A stretch of DNA of 5,411 bases, taken from Paracoccaceae bacterium. GTDB taxonomy: Bacteria > Pseudomonadota > Alphaproteobacteria > Rhodobacterales > Rhodobacteraceae. Positions 1 through 5,411 of this stretch are shown piece after piece. A program made the position numbers and the translations under genes. Where the stretch lies: positions 1 to 5,411 of the forward strand of contig JAGRMK010000123.1 of the NCBI GenBank assembly GCA_020441345.1, given 5' to 3'. Position 1 is the first letter of the stretch, and every line of letters starts with the position of its first letter. The notes beneath the pieces are model-generated. The model was not told where the DNA came from. It saw only the letters and a list, made by a program, of their open reading frames with translations, and did not search any database.

Positions 1-113
1 ATCAGCATGATCGTCACGATCACTGCGGCGATCATGTCGTTCGACAGGGCCTCGCGGTTATAGCTGCGGCCCCAGTCGAACACCGGAACATATTTTGTCA
101 GACGAAAAGACAT
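1..113 (-). CDS. SulP-family inorganic anion transporter, N-terminal fragment
   Basis: Only the first 37 complete codons are present; the gene continues beyond base 1. The translation starts MSFRLTKYVPVFDWG and continues with YNREALSNDMIAA and the hydrophobic stretch VIVTIML. The Y-N-R-E-x-L-x-x-D-x-x-A pattern running into a first membrane helix is the typical start of SulP (sulfate permease) transporters of the inner membrane. The start at 113 is backed by an AAGGA Shine-Dalgarno at 121-125, seven bases upstream. It lies 52 bp downstream of the sulfide:quinone oxidoreductase stop on the same strand with no terminator between them, so the two are probably co-transcribed. A role in moving an oxidised sulfur anion such as sulfite, sulfate or thiosulfate is inferred from that neighbour. 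The substrate and any C-terminal STAS domain cannot be judged from this fragment. Confidence 0.8.
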   Translation of the reverse strand, partial: MSFRLTKYVPVFDWGRSYNREALSNDMIAAVIVTIML

Positions 114-165
114 CTGTTTTTCCTTCAACACGTTGTATGGCGACGCTCGTTCCTGGCCGGACGGG

Positions 166-1845
166 TCACGAGACCTTGGCCGAGACCTTTTCCGGCTTCA
201 CCATCCACTCCTTGCCGCGCAGCATGCCTTTCCAGTAAACCGGCGGCAGCAGCTTTTCCTTCAGCAACCAGGCCATGCGCGACGGTTTGGTCCCGTCGAT
301 GACGAAGCGCGGGAACGAAGGCAACAGCGCGCCGCCATAGCCGAATTCCGCCAGCACGATCTTGCCGCGCTCGACCGTCAGCGGGCACGAGCCATACCCG
401 TTGTAAATCGCGGTGGGCGATTTCCCGTCGATGTCGTCGGCGACGTTTTCGGCCACCACCGGTGCCTGCATCCGCGCCGCGGCGGCGGTTTTCGCATTGG
501 GGGCGTTCATCACGTCGCCCAGAGACCAGATGTTGTCATAGGTCTTGTGCCGCAGGCTGGCCTGATCGACATCGACCCAACCCGCGGCATCGGCCAACGG
601 CGAGACGCGAATGAAATCGGGCGCGACCTGCGGAGGGACGACATGGATCATGTCGAACTCTGTCGTCACCGTCGTCGCTGCTTCGTTGGGGCGGTTGACG
701 GCGAAGGTCGCGATCTTGCCGGGGCCGTCGATGGCGATCAGGTTGTGGAAGAAATTGGTCGTGACACCGTATTTGCGGATGTAGCTTTCCAGGGCGGGCA
801 CGTAGTCCTTGACCCCGAACAATACGCCTCCGGCATTGTTGAACTGGATGTCGATATTCGCCAGAACCCCGCGCCGCAGCCAGGCATCGGCGGACAGATA
901 CATCGCCTTTTGCGGCGCGCCGGCGCATTTGATCGGCATCGGCGGCTGGCTGAAAATCGCCCGCCCCTCGCGCAGGTTCTGCACCAGCTCCCAGGTATAA
1001 GACGCCAGGTCATACCGATAATTCGACGTTACGCCGTTGCGGCCCAGGGTTTCGACAAGACCCTCGATCCGGCCCCAGTCCAGCTTGAGACCCGGGGTTA
1101 CGATCAGGCGGCCGTATTTCACAACGCGGCAGCCATCGAGGATCACCGCGTTGTTGTCGGGCTCGAAGGCGGCGACCGCGGATTTGATCCAGTGCACGCC
1201 CTGCGGGATCAGCGTGCCCATGGTGCGCGCCGTGACCGAGGCGTCGAAAACCCCGCCGCCGACCATTGTCCAACCGGGCTGGTAATAGTGGATATCGGCC
1301 GGGTCGATCAACGCGATGTTCAGATCGGGCTTGCGGTTGCGCAGGCTTGACGCGACCGAAATGCCGCCTGCTCCTGCACCGACGATCACCACGTCGAAAG
1401 TTGCGTCTCCGGTGTCGGTTGGGGTCTTGCCGCCATTGGCGATCCGCCGCGCGACGCCGTTCATGTCATAGCCTGCGGCCTTGGTCGCGGCCAGAATGTC
1501 CGAGATCGGCAGGCTTTTGGCCTGAGCCAGCGACCATAGGGTCGCGGATCGCGTGCCAGTGCGGCAGAAGGCAAAGACCGGCCCAGGCAATTCGCGCAGC
1601 GCGGTGCGGAAATCGTCGGCGTCCTCGTCGCGAACCCGGCCGGCGGTGATGGGCAGGTAGCGGGTTTCAAGGCCTGCGGCCTTGGCCGCGATCTCGATTT
1701 CTTCAAAACTGGGCTGGTCGGCGCCCTCGCCATCGGGGCGGTTGCAGATCACCGAGCGGAACCCGGCGGATTTGATCGCCTGAATATCGGCGGAGGTGAT
1801 CTGTGGGCTGACCGACAGGTCGGCAGAGATGGTCTTGGCGTCCAT
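166..1845 (-). CDS. sqr: Bifunctional DUF442 (rhodanese/phosphatase-like) domain - type II sulfide:quinone oxidoreductase
   Basis: This 559-residue protein joins two domains. Residues 1-115 match the DUF442/TIGR01244 family, with the active loop FCRTGTRS (Cys94, Arg99). Residues 150-545 form an FAD-dependent sulfide:quinone oxidoreductase. They show the dinucleotide motif VIVGAGAGG (153-161), VTPG (249-252), and a third FAD motif around SLGDVMNAPNAKT (441-453). Two redox cysteines lie in IKCAGAPQKAMYLS (Cys307) and YGSCPLT (Cys487). These two contexts are those of mitochondrial SQOR (type II; human Cys201 and Cys379 as recalled). The C-terminal stretch WLLKEKLLPPVYWKGMLRGKEW resembles the membrane-surface anchor of SQRs. 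The expected reaction is oxidation of sulfide to persulfide at the inner membrane, passing electrons to quinone. The fused domain may take the sulfane sulfur, or may act as a phosphatase. The start at 1845 has GAGGA at 1850-1854, only four bases away. It is probably the first gene of an operon with the SulP gene. Confidence 0.9.
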   Translation of the reverse strand: MDAKTISADLSVSPQITSADIQAIKSAGFRSVICNRPDGEGADQPSFEEIEIAAKAAGLETRYLPITAGRVRDEDADDFRTALRELPGPVFAFCRTGTRSATLWSLAQAKSLPISDILAATKAAGYDMNGVARRIANGGKTPTDTGDATFDVVIVGAGAGGISVASSLRNRKPDLNIALIDPADIHYYQPGWTMVGGGVFDASVTARTMGTLIPQGVHWIKSAVAAFEPDNNAVILDGCRVVKYGRLIVTPGLKLDWGRIEGLVETLGRNGVTSNYRYDLASYTWELVQNLREGRAIFSQPPMPIKCAGAPQKAMYLSADAWLRRGVLANIDIQFNNAGGVLFGVKDYVPALESYIRKYGVTTNFFHNLIAIDGPGKIATFAVNRPNEAATTVTTEFDMIHVVPPQVAPDFIRVSPLADAAGWVDVDQASLRHKTYDNIWSLGDVMNAPNAKTAAAARMQAPVVAENVADDIDGKSPTAIYNGYGSCPLTVERGKIVLAEFGYGGALLPSFPRFVIDGTKPSRMAWLLKEKLLPPVYWKGMLRGKEWMVKPEKVSAKVS

Positions 1846-1954
1846 AGGATCCTCGGGTGTTCGCGAAAGGGGGATTCGGGCCGCCCCGGTGTGACGGCCG
1901 AAAAGATGGAAGCTGGGTATAGGTTTTACGCGGGGCCTTCAGTGAGTTTGTCAC

Positions 1955-1981
1955 ATTCAAGGGATGAAATATGATATGAAT
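1955..1981 (-). promoter_or_regulatory. Candidate sqr promoter/operator (SqrR/BigR-like site)
   Basis: On the plus strand 1955-1970 reads ATTC-N8-AAAT, which on the minus strand is ATTT-N8-GAAT. This is one mismatch from ATTC-N8-GAAT, the operator I recall for the sulfide-responsive repressor SqrR of Rhodobacter capsulatus, an orthologue of BigR. Immediately upstream in the minus-strand sense is TATCAT (1971-1976), five of six matches to a -10 hexamer. No good -35 is seen 16-18 bp further upstream. The site is about 110 bp ahead of the sqr start codon. A repressor bound just downstream of a -10 would fit regulation of sqr by sulfide. The sequence match is direct; the regulator assignment is inference. 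Confidence 0.4.
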
Positions 1982-2094
1982 CGGGTTTTCGCAACCGTCG
2001 CGCCGCGATTGAACGGATTTGCGGCCGAATGTGGCGAGGTGCGGCGTGGTTCGCCCTTCGCAGTGGTGCGACCCATCGGGGCACCTGCGGCGCA

Positions 2095-2140
2095 TCCGGG
2101 GCTCTGCCCCGGACCCCGGGATATTTTCAAGAGTAAAGAG
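2095..2140. repeat. GC-rich hairpin of Rhodobacteraceae-type intergenic repeat
   Basis: A perfect 8-bp stem TCCGGGGC (2095-2102) with loop TCT pairs with GCCCCGGA (2106-2113). It is followed by CCCCGGG and an AT-rich tail ATATTTTCAAGAGTAAAG. In the tautomerase reading direction the hairpin begins 38 bases after the stop, but no U-run follows the stem, so it is not a canonical intrinsic terminator for that gene. In the plus direction a second CCCCGGG and only a short T-run (TTTT) follow. The arrangement (hairpin, CCCCGG repeat, then ATATTTT plus a purine-rich tail) resembles an intergenic repeat I recall as widespread in Rhodobacter and Roseobacter genomes. That recognition is from memory and needs a genome count. 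Confidence 0.5.
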
Positions 2141-2150
2141 GGGGCGGCGG

Positions 2151-3218
2151 TCAGGCGCGCGGAAAGACGCGGCCGTCAAAGAGTTTGCGCGCGGTGCGCA
2201 GGGTGCCCGCGGCGATGACACGTCCCTGTGCGTCGGTGTCGATCAGGACTTCGGCTGCGCCGCTCGGATGTTCGATGCGAAACCGGCCGTCTTGCGGCCG
2301 CTGGGCCAGCCGGGCGGCGGGCGATGCCGGCAGGGTGCAGGCGGTGGCGACGCTGACGGCAGCGAAAACCCCGATCGAGGCGTGGCAGCGGTGCGGGATG
2401 AAGCTGCGCGTGTTGATCGTGCCGCCCTGGGTGGGGCGCGAGACCAGGGTCATCTTGGGCACCGATTTCTCGGAGACATCGCCGAGTGCCATCAATGGCC
2501 CGGCTTGCAGGCGGATCGATTCGAGGCGCGATTTGAGACCGGCGTTCGCGTCCAGGTCTTCGCGGCGCTCCTGGCCGGTCAGGCCGAAATCGGCGGCGTC
2601 CATCACCACGCAGGGCATGCCGTTGTCGATCAGCGTGCAGGCGATGCCGTCGATCACATCCATCGCCTGACCCGAGGGCAGCAGCGCGCCGCACATCGAC
2701 CCGGCGATGTTCTGGAACATCAGCGGGATCGGCGCATGGGTGCCGGGAACGCCGTCGATCCGGGCCGCGCCATCATAGCGCACACGCCCGTCAGGGGTTT
2801 GCACGCGCGCCAGCGCGACCTCGCCGGTGTTGCGCATGTGGATGCGCACAGGGGTTTCGCCATCCCGCAGCGCCACGAGGCCGCGCTCGATAGCGGCGGG
2901 GCCGACCGCGGCCAGGATGTTGCCGCAGCCCTGCGCGTCGCTGACCAGGGCCCGATCGACGAAGACCTGCAGGAACAGGTAATCCACGTCGGCATCGGGG
3001 CGCGAGGGGGGCGAGAGGAGCGCGACCTTGGAGGTCAGCGGGTCGGCGCCGCCGATCCCGTCGATCTGGTGCGGGTCGGGGCTGCCCATGATGCGCAGAA
3101 GCAGCGCGTCGCGGGCGGCGGGATCGGCGGGCAGGTCGGAGGCGAGGAAACACGCGCCCTTGGACGAGCCGCCGCGCATCCACAGGCAGGGAATGCCCTC
3201 GACCGCCGGATCAGACAT
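2151..3218 (-). CDS. galD: 4-oxalomesaconate tautomerase, PrpF family (GalD/LigU-like)
   Basis: This 355-residue protein belongs to the PrpF family (diaminopimelate-epimerase-like fold, two related halves). Visible family motifs are the N-terminal MRGGSSKGACF (14-24), GGADPLTSKVAL (57-67), DAQGCGNILAAVGPAAIERGLV (94-115), and the C-terminal TINTRSFIPH with CHASIGVFAAV (267-288). Lys64 and Cys98 have the same 34-residue spacing as the catalytic Lys66 and Cys100 I recall for LigU. The expected cytosolic reaction is isomerisation between the keto/enol or allylic forms of 4-oxalomesaconate in gallate or protocatechuate-4,5 degradation. PrpF proper (aconitate isomerase of the methylcitrate cycle) has the same fold, but the hydratase and aldolase neighbours favour the aromatic role. 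The start at 3218 overlaps the aldolase stop in ATGTCTGA. Its Shine-Dalgarno (AAGGG) lies inside the last aldolase codons, implying translational coupling. Confidence 0.85.
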   Translation of the reverse strand: MSDPAVEGIPCLWMRGGSSKGACFLASDLPADPAARDALLLRIMGSPDPHQIDGIGGADPLTSKVALLSPPSRPDADVDYLFLQVFVDRALVSDAQGCGNILAAVGPAAIERGLVALRDGETPVRIHMRNTGEVALARVQTPDGRVRYDGAARIDGVPGTHAPIPLMFQNIAGSMCGALLPSGQAMDVIDGIACTLIDNGMPCVVMDAADFGLTGQERREDLDANAGLKSRLESIRLQAGPLMALGDVSEKSVPKMTLVSRPTQGGTINTRSFIPHRCHASIGVFAAVSVATACTLPASPAARLAQRPQDGRFRIEHPSGAAEVLIDTDAQGRVIAAGTLRTARKLFDGRVFPRA

Positions 3219-3888
3219 ATTTCAGTCCCTTTTCCGCCAACCGCGGGCGCATGTCGTAGATATCAAGGCCCAGTTCGCCGGATTCGAGCCGCCGGCGCTT
3301 CGCCTCTTCGGCATCCAGGCGTTTCTGCGCGGCGGCCATCACCGTATCGGCCGTGGCGCGCGGCACCACGCAGACGCCATCGTCATCGGCGACGATCACG
3401 TCGCCCGGGTTGACCAGCGCCCCGCCGCAGACGATCGGCACGTTGACCGAACCCAGCGTTTCCTTGACCGTGCCCTGCGCCGAGACCGCCGAGGACCAGA
3501 CGCCGAACCCCATGCGCCGCAGGTCGCGGGTGTCGCGCACGCCCGCGTCGATGATCAACGCACGGCACCCCCGGGCCAGGGCCGACGTTGCCAGCAGGTC
3601 GCCGAAATAGCCCATGTCGCAGGGCGCGGTGGGGGCCAGCACCAGCACGTCGCCGGGCTGCAATTGCTCGATGGCGACATGGATCATCCAGTTGTCACCG
3701 GGCGGGGCCGAGATCGTCACCGCCGACCCGGCAAGGGACACGTCTTGCTGGATCGGACGCAAGCGGGCGCTCATCAACCCGCTGCGGGTTTGCGATTCGT
3801 GCACTGTCGCGACCCCGGCCTGACCCAGCCGCGCGATCACCGAAGGGTCTGCGCGGTCAATCTGCTGAACGACAACGGGGCTGGGCAT
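3211..3888 (-). CDS. ligK: 4-carboxy-4-hydroxy-2-oxoadipate aldolase / oxaloacetate decarboxylase (LigK/GalC, RraA-like fold)
   Basis: This 225-residue protein has the length of class II pyruvate aldolases of the HMG/CHA type. Signature segments are GVATVHESQTRSGLM (25-39), the pyruvate-binding loop GDLLATSALARG (96-107), and DAGVRDTRDL (114-123) with the Arg118-Asp119 pair equivalent to Arg123/Asp124 of the Pseudomonas enzyme as recalled. The C-terminus is LGLDIYDMRPRLAEKGLKYV. It should cleave 4-carboxy-4-hydroxy-2-oxoadipate to pyruvate and oxaloacetate in a metal-dependent reaction, and may decarboxylate oxaloacetate. The frame stays open upstream to 4221. However, the start at 3888 gives the family length and has GAAAGG at 3897-3902, eight bases upstream, while the extra upstream residues lie in the hairpin and in the preceding gene. 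It is the middle gene of the galB-ligK-galD operon, and its stop overlaps the galD start by 8 bp. It is also called galC. Confidence 0.9.
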   Translation of the reverse strand: MPSPVVVQQIDRADPSVIARLGQAGVATVHESQTRSGLMSARLRPIQQDVSLAGSAVTISAPPGDNWMIHVAIEQLQPGDVLVLAPTAPCDMGYFGDLLATSALARGCRALIIDAGVRDTRDLRRMGFGVWSSAVSAQGTVKETLGSVNVPIVCGGALVNPGDVIVADDDGVCVVPRATADTVMAAAQKRLDAEEAKRRRLESGELGLDIYDMRPRLAEKGLKYV

Positions 3889-3919
3889 GAGCGGGGCCTT
3901 TCGGGGTTGAGACGGATTT

Positions 3920-3954
3920 TCCGGGGCCCGACGCCTGTGGGTTCGGGCCCCGGA
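3920..3954. other. Strong inverted repeat between galB and ligK
   Basis: CCGGGGCCCGA (3921-3931) and TCGGGCCCCGG (3943-3953) are perfect complements separated by 11 bases, and a T-A pair at 3920/3954 extends the stem to 12 bp. It lies in the 107-bp gap between galB and ligK, 20 bp before the ligK Shine-Dalgarno in the minus-strand sense. In the operon's direction the stem is followed by AAAATCC rather than a U-run, so it is not a normal intrinsic terminator. An intercistronic mRNA stability or processing hairpin, or a partial attenuator, are the likelier roles. These roles are inference. Confidence 0.6.
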
Positions 3955-3995
3955 GCGCACGGCGCGCCGCTTGCAAAGACGCGCCGCATTGGGGG

Positions 3996-4730
3996 TCAGA
4001 GCTCGTCCACGGTGCGCGGAAAGATCGACTGGAACCCCTCGGCATAGCGGCAATCGCGCCCGCCCGACTGGCCACCCGAGTTGCGCTTGAAATGATTGGC
4101 GCGGTTCTGGGCAACGCGGGTGTAAAAATCCCACAGGTGTTCCTGGCCCTGCATGCATTCGATGGCGGCGCGTTTCTTGTCCCAGACCGGCGTGATGTCG
4201 AGAAAAGTGTCGGGCTTCCATTCCATCTGCTCGGACTGGTGCGGTTCGAACAGATAAAGCTGCGGCGCGCCCAGCACTTTTTCGCCCGGGTTATGCCCCC
4301 AGGCCTGCGCGGTCGAGCGGCATTCCAGCACGATCTGCGTGGTCTGCATATGGTCCGAATTGTACGGGTCCCATTTCGAATGGCTCATCATGAAGCGCGG
4401 CTGCACCTTGCGCATCACATCGACCAGCGCGAAACGGTCCTCGCGGGTGAAATCCATCGGGTAATCGCCCAGATCCATACAGATCAGATCATGCACGCCC
4501 AGGGCGACGGCGGCCTTTTCGGCCTCGTCGCGGCGCGCGGCCTTGACCCGGTCCATGGTCATGCCCGGCTGTTTCCACAGCTTCGCGCTTTCACCGCGTT
4601 CCCCGAACGACAGGCAGACGACGGTCACATCATAGCCCATCTCGGCGTGCAGGGCGATGGCGCCGCCACAGCGCCAGACGAAATCCGCGGCATGGGCGCT
4701 GACGATCAGGGCGGTCTTGTTCTCTGGCAT
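3996..4730 (-). CDS. galB: 4-oxalomesaconate hydratase, PIG-L family (GalB)
   Basis: This 244-residue protein has the PIG-L/LmbE metal-hydrolase fold. The N-terminal SAHAADFVWRCGGAIALHAE (11-30) carries the His13-x-x-Asp16 zinc ligands. DPYNSDH (121-127) supplies the third ligand, His127. The form AHxADFVWRxGG, replacing the usual AHPDD, is what I recall for the GalB hydratase branch as opposed to sugar deacetylases. It should add water to 4-oxalomesaconate, giving 4-carboxy-4-hydroxy-2-oxoadipate, the substrate of the next gene product. GalB is a non-homologous alternative to the amidohydrolase LigJ. The start at 4730 has an excellent GGAGGA (4737-4742) six bases upstream. It is the first gene of the operon, divergent from the dehydrogenase gene. 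An N-acetylhexosamine-type deacetylase role is less likely given the motif and neighbours. Confidence 0.87.
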   Translation of the reverse strand: MPENKTALIVSAHAADFVWRCGGAIALHAEMGYDVTVVCLSFGERGESAKLWKQPGMTMDRVKAARRDEAEKAAVALGVHDLICMDLGDYPMDFTREDRFALVDVMRKVQPRFMMSHSKWDPYNSDHMQTTQIVLECRSTAQAWGHNPGEKVLGAPQLYLFEPHQSEQMEWKPDTFLDITPVWDKKRAAIECMQGQEHLWDFYTRVAQNRANHFKRNSGGQSGGRDCRYAEGFQSIFPRTVDEL

Positions 4731-4796
4731 CTGAGATCCTCCGAAGGGTTGCGGCGACCTTGAAGGCTCATGTGCGGGTTATCAAATCGAATTCCG

Positions 4797-4834
4797 GTGC
4801 CTGGGCATAAGTTTGTGCTATTGAGTGCCTGGGC
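4797..4834. promoter_or_regulatory. 10-bp direct repeat in the galB/dehydrogenase divergent control region
   Basis: GTGCCTGGGC occurs at 4797-4806 and again at 4825-4834, 28 bp apart start to start. It brackets an AT-richer core with the imperfect palindrome GCATAAGTTTGTGC (4805-4818, 10 of 14 positions symmetric) and ATA-N9-TAT at 4807-4821, which fits a LysR-type T-N11-A box. The 151-bp gap 4731-4881 must hold promoters for both galB and the plus-strand gene, so a shared activator or repressor site is plausible. GalR in Pseudomonas is of the LysR type. No clear -35/-10 pair was found in either direction. The binding protein is unknown and the assignment is tentative. Confidence 0.35.
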
Positions 4835-4881
4835 GTCGCGGGATGGCCGGCGCATTGCGGAGAGCGGAAGGGAACGAGCGC

Positions 4882-5411
4882 ATGGCGGGCGAACTGGCTT
4901 TTGTGGGGTTTGGCGAGGCAGCACAGGCATTTGCGGGCAGCCTGAAACGCGATGCGCTGACCGGGGTGCGCGGGTTCGACCTGCGCGCCGATCTGGCGTC
5001 GGCGATGGCGGAGCTCGATGTGCAGGCAGGCGCGGACCGCCAGGCGGTGCTGGATGGGGCGGCGGCGGTCTGGTGCCTTGTGACCGCCGACCAGGCCGAA
5101 GTTGCGGTCGGGCAATGCGCGTCGGTTCTGCCCTGCGGAGCCTTCTGGTTCGATGGCAATTCCTGTTCGCCCGGTGCCAAGCAGCGCGCGGCGACGGTGA
5201 TCGGCGCGGCGGGAGGGCGCTATGTCGATGTGGCGATCATGGCACCCGTGCATCCGTTGCGCGCGGCGGTTCCCTTGTTGCTGGCCGGACCCGACGCGAT
5301 CGAGGGCGCGGCCTATCTGCGGGCGCTGGGGATGCAGCCTGCCGTGGTCGGCGATCAGGTTGGCCAGGCCTCGACCATCAAGATGCTGCGCTCGGTGATG
5401 ATCAAGGGGCT
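4882..5411 (+). CDS. NAD(P)-dependent beta-hydroxyacid dehydrogenase-like protein (DUF1932 type), 3'-truncated
   Basis: The frame is open from 4882 to the window end (176 complete codons, no stop). The N-terminus LAFVGFGEAAQAFA (5-18) is a Rossmann nucleotide-binding start of the 6-phosphogluconate/3-hydroxyisobutyrate dehydrogenase superfamily. FDGNSCSPGAKQ (90-101) corresponds to the family's D-x-x-S-x-x-P substrate segment, and GGRYVDVAIMAPVHP (111-125) to the G-x-x-x-x-D-x-x-V-x-G/A-P segment. STIKMLRSVMIKG (164-176) carries the likely catalytic Lys167 and looks like the beginning of DUF1932. An in-frame ATG at 4843 would add 13 residues (MAGALRRAEGNER) that precede the Rossmann strand and look non-native. 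The start at 4882 has GGAAGGG (4866-4872) nine bases upstream. Divergent from galB, it probably serves the same aromatic catabolism, but the substrate is not known. Confidence 0.82.
   Translation, partial: MAGELAFVGFGEAAQAFAGSLKRDALTGVRGFDLRADLASAMAELDVQAGADRQAVLDGAAAVWCLVTADQAEVAVGQCASVLPCGAFWFDGNSCSPGAKQRAATVIGAAGGRYVDVAIMAPVHPLRAAVPLLLAGPDAIEGAAYLRALGMQPAVVGDQVGQASTIKMLRSVMIKG

Larger units (their letters stand above)
1846..2150. other. 305-bp intergenic region upstream of sqr
   Basis: No gene is supported here. The stretch separates the 3' end of the tautomerase gene (stop at 2151) from the sqr start. It contains a GC-rich hairpin repeat close to the tautomerase stop (2095-2140) and an AT-rich island at about 1955-1981 in otherwise GC-rich DNA, the likely control region for sqr. 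Short open frames across it (for example 1964-2218 on the plus strand) have no ribosome site or recognisable product. No sulfide-sensing regulator gene is present in the window. Confidence 0.7.

Noticed and set aside
133..1350. A 405-codon plus-strand open frame opposite sqr
   Set aside because: It is arginine-, glycine- and histidine-rich, matches no family and lies wholly antisense to a well-supported gene. Long antisense frames are expected in DNA this GC-rich.
2095..2113. Hairpin after galD as a canonical rho-independent terminator
   Set aside because: In the minus-strand direction the stem is followed by TGCGCCGCAGG, not a U-run.
1964..2218. Small plus-strand open frame (84 codons) in the gap before sqr
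   Set aside because: Its middle (GLCPGPRDIFKSKEG) is simply the translated hairpin repeat and its end is antisense to galD. There is no convincing Shine-Dalgarno.
2019..3413. A 464-codon plus-strand open frame across galD
   Set aside because: Composition is that of an antisense shadow; it spans the hairpin repeat and the ends of two real genes and has no recognisable domain.
3889..4221. N-terminal extension of ligK to the upstream in-frame ATG
   Set aside because: It would run through the hairpin and antisense-free but out-of-frame galB sequence, and would add 111 residues absent from the family. The start at 3888 gives the family length and has a ribosome site.
4092..4763. A 223-codon plus-strand open frame opposite galB
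   Set aside because: It is fully antisense to galB, which has zinc-ligand motifs and a strong ribosome site; no family features are seen in the shadow.
4843..4881. Upstream in-frame ATG for the dehydrogenase
   Set aside because: The added 13 residues are charged and precede the first Rossmann strand. The ATG at 4882 has the better-placed GGAAGGG.

Overview
This GC-rich window looks like an alphaproteobacterium of the Rhodobacterales/Roseobacteraceae type. The evidence is the strong G/C third-position bias, the kind of gene content, and an intergenic hairpin repeat of a style I recall from that group. The taxonomic call is inference from memory, not a search. Coding density is high: four complete genes plus one partial gene at each end. 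No RNA genes, mobile elements or CRISPR arrays were seen.

Left part (1-2150, minus strand): a sulfide-oxidation/detoxification unit. A type II sulfide:quinone oxidoreductase carries an N-terminal DUF442 (rhodanese/phosphatase-like) domain. It is followed 52 bp downstream by the start of a SulP-family anion transporter that leaves the window at base 1. The 305 bp upstream of the oxidoreductase hold an AT-rich island with a one-mismatch copy of the ATTC-N8-GAAT operator recalled for the sulfide sensor SqrR/BigR. They also hold a GC-rich hairpin repeat.

Middle part (2151-4730, minus strand): a three-gene operon transcribed right to left. It encodes a GalB-type PIG-L hydratase, a LigK/GalC-type 4-carboxy-4-hydroxy-2-oxoadipate aldolase, and a PrpF-family 4-oxalomesaconate tautomerase (GalD). 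Together they would take 4-oxalomesaconate, the ring-cleavage product of gallate and an intermediate of protocatechuate 4,5-cleavage, to pyruvate plus oxaloacetate. GalD tautomerises, GalB hydrates and LigK/GalC cleaves. The aldolase and tautomerase genes overlap by 8 bp. An 11-bp perfect inverted repeat lies between the hydratase and aldolase genes. No ring-cleaving dioxygenase is in the window.

Right part (4731-5411): a 151-bp divergent intergenic region with a 10-bp direct repeat. It is followed on the plus strand by a truncated NAD(P)-binding beta-hydroxyacid-dehydrogenase-like gene that appears to run into a DUF1932 domain. Its divergent placement suggests a link to the aromatic pathway, but its substrate is unknown.

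I did not find a convincing undescribed system. The points most worth following are the divergent dehydrogenase, the DUF442-SQR fusion with its CX4R loop, and the two candidate regulatory regions.
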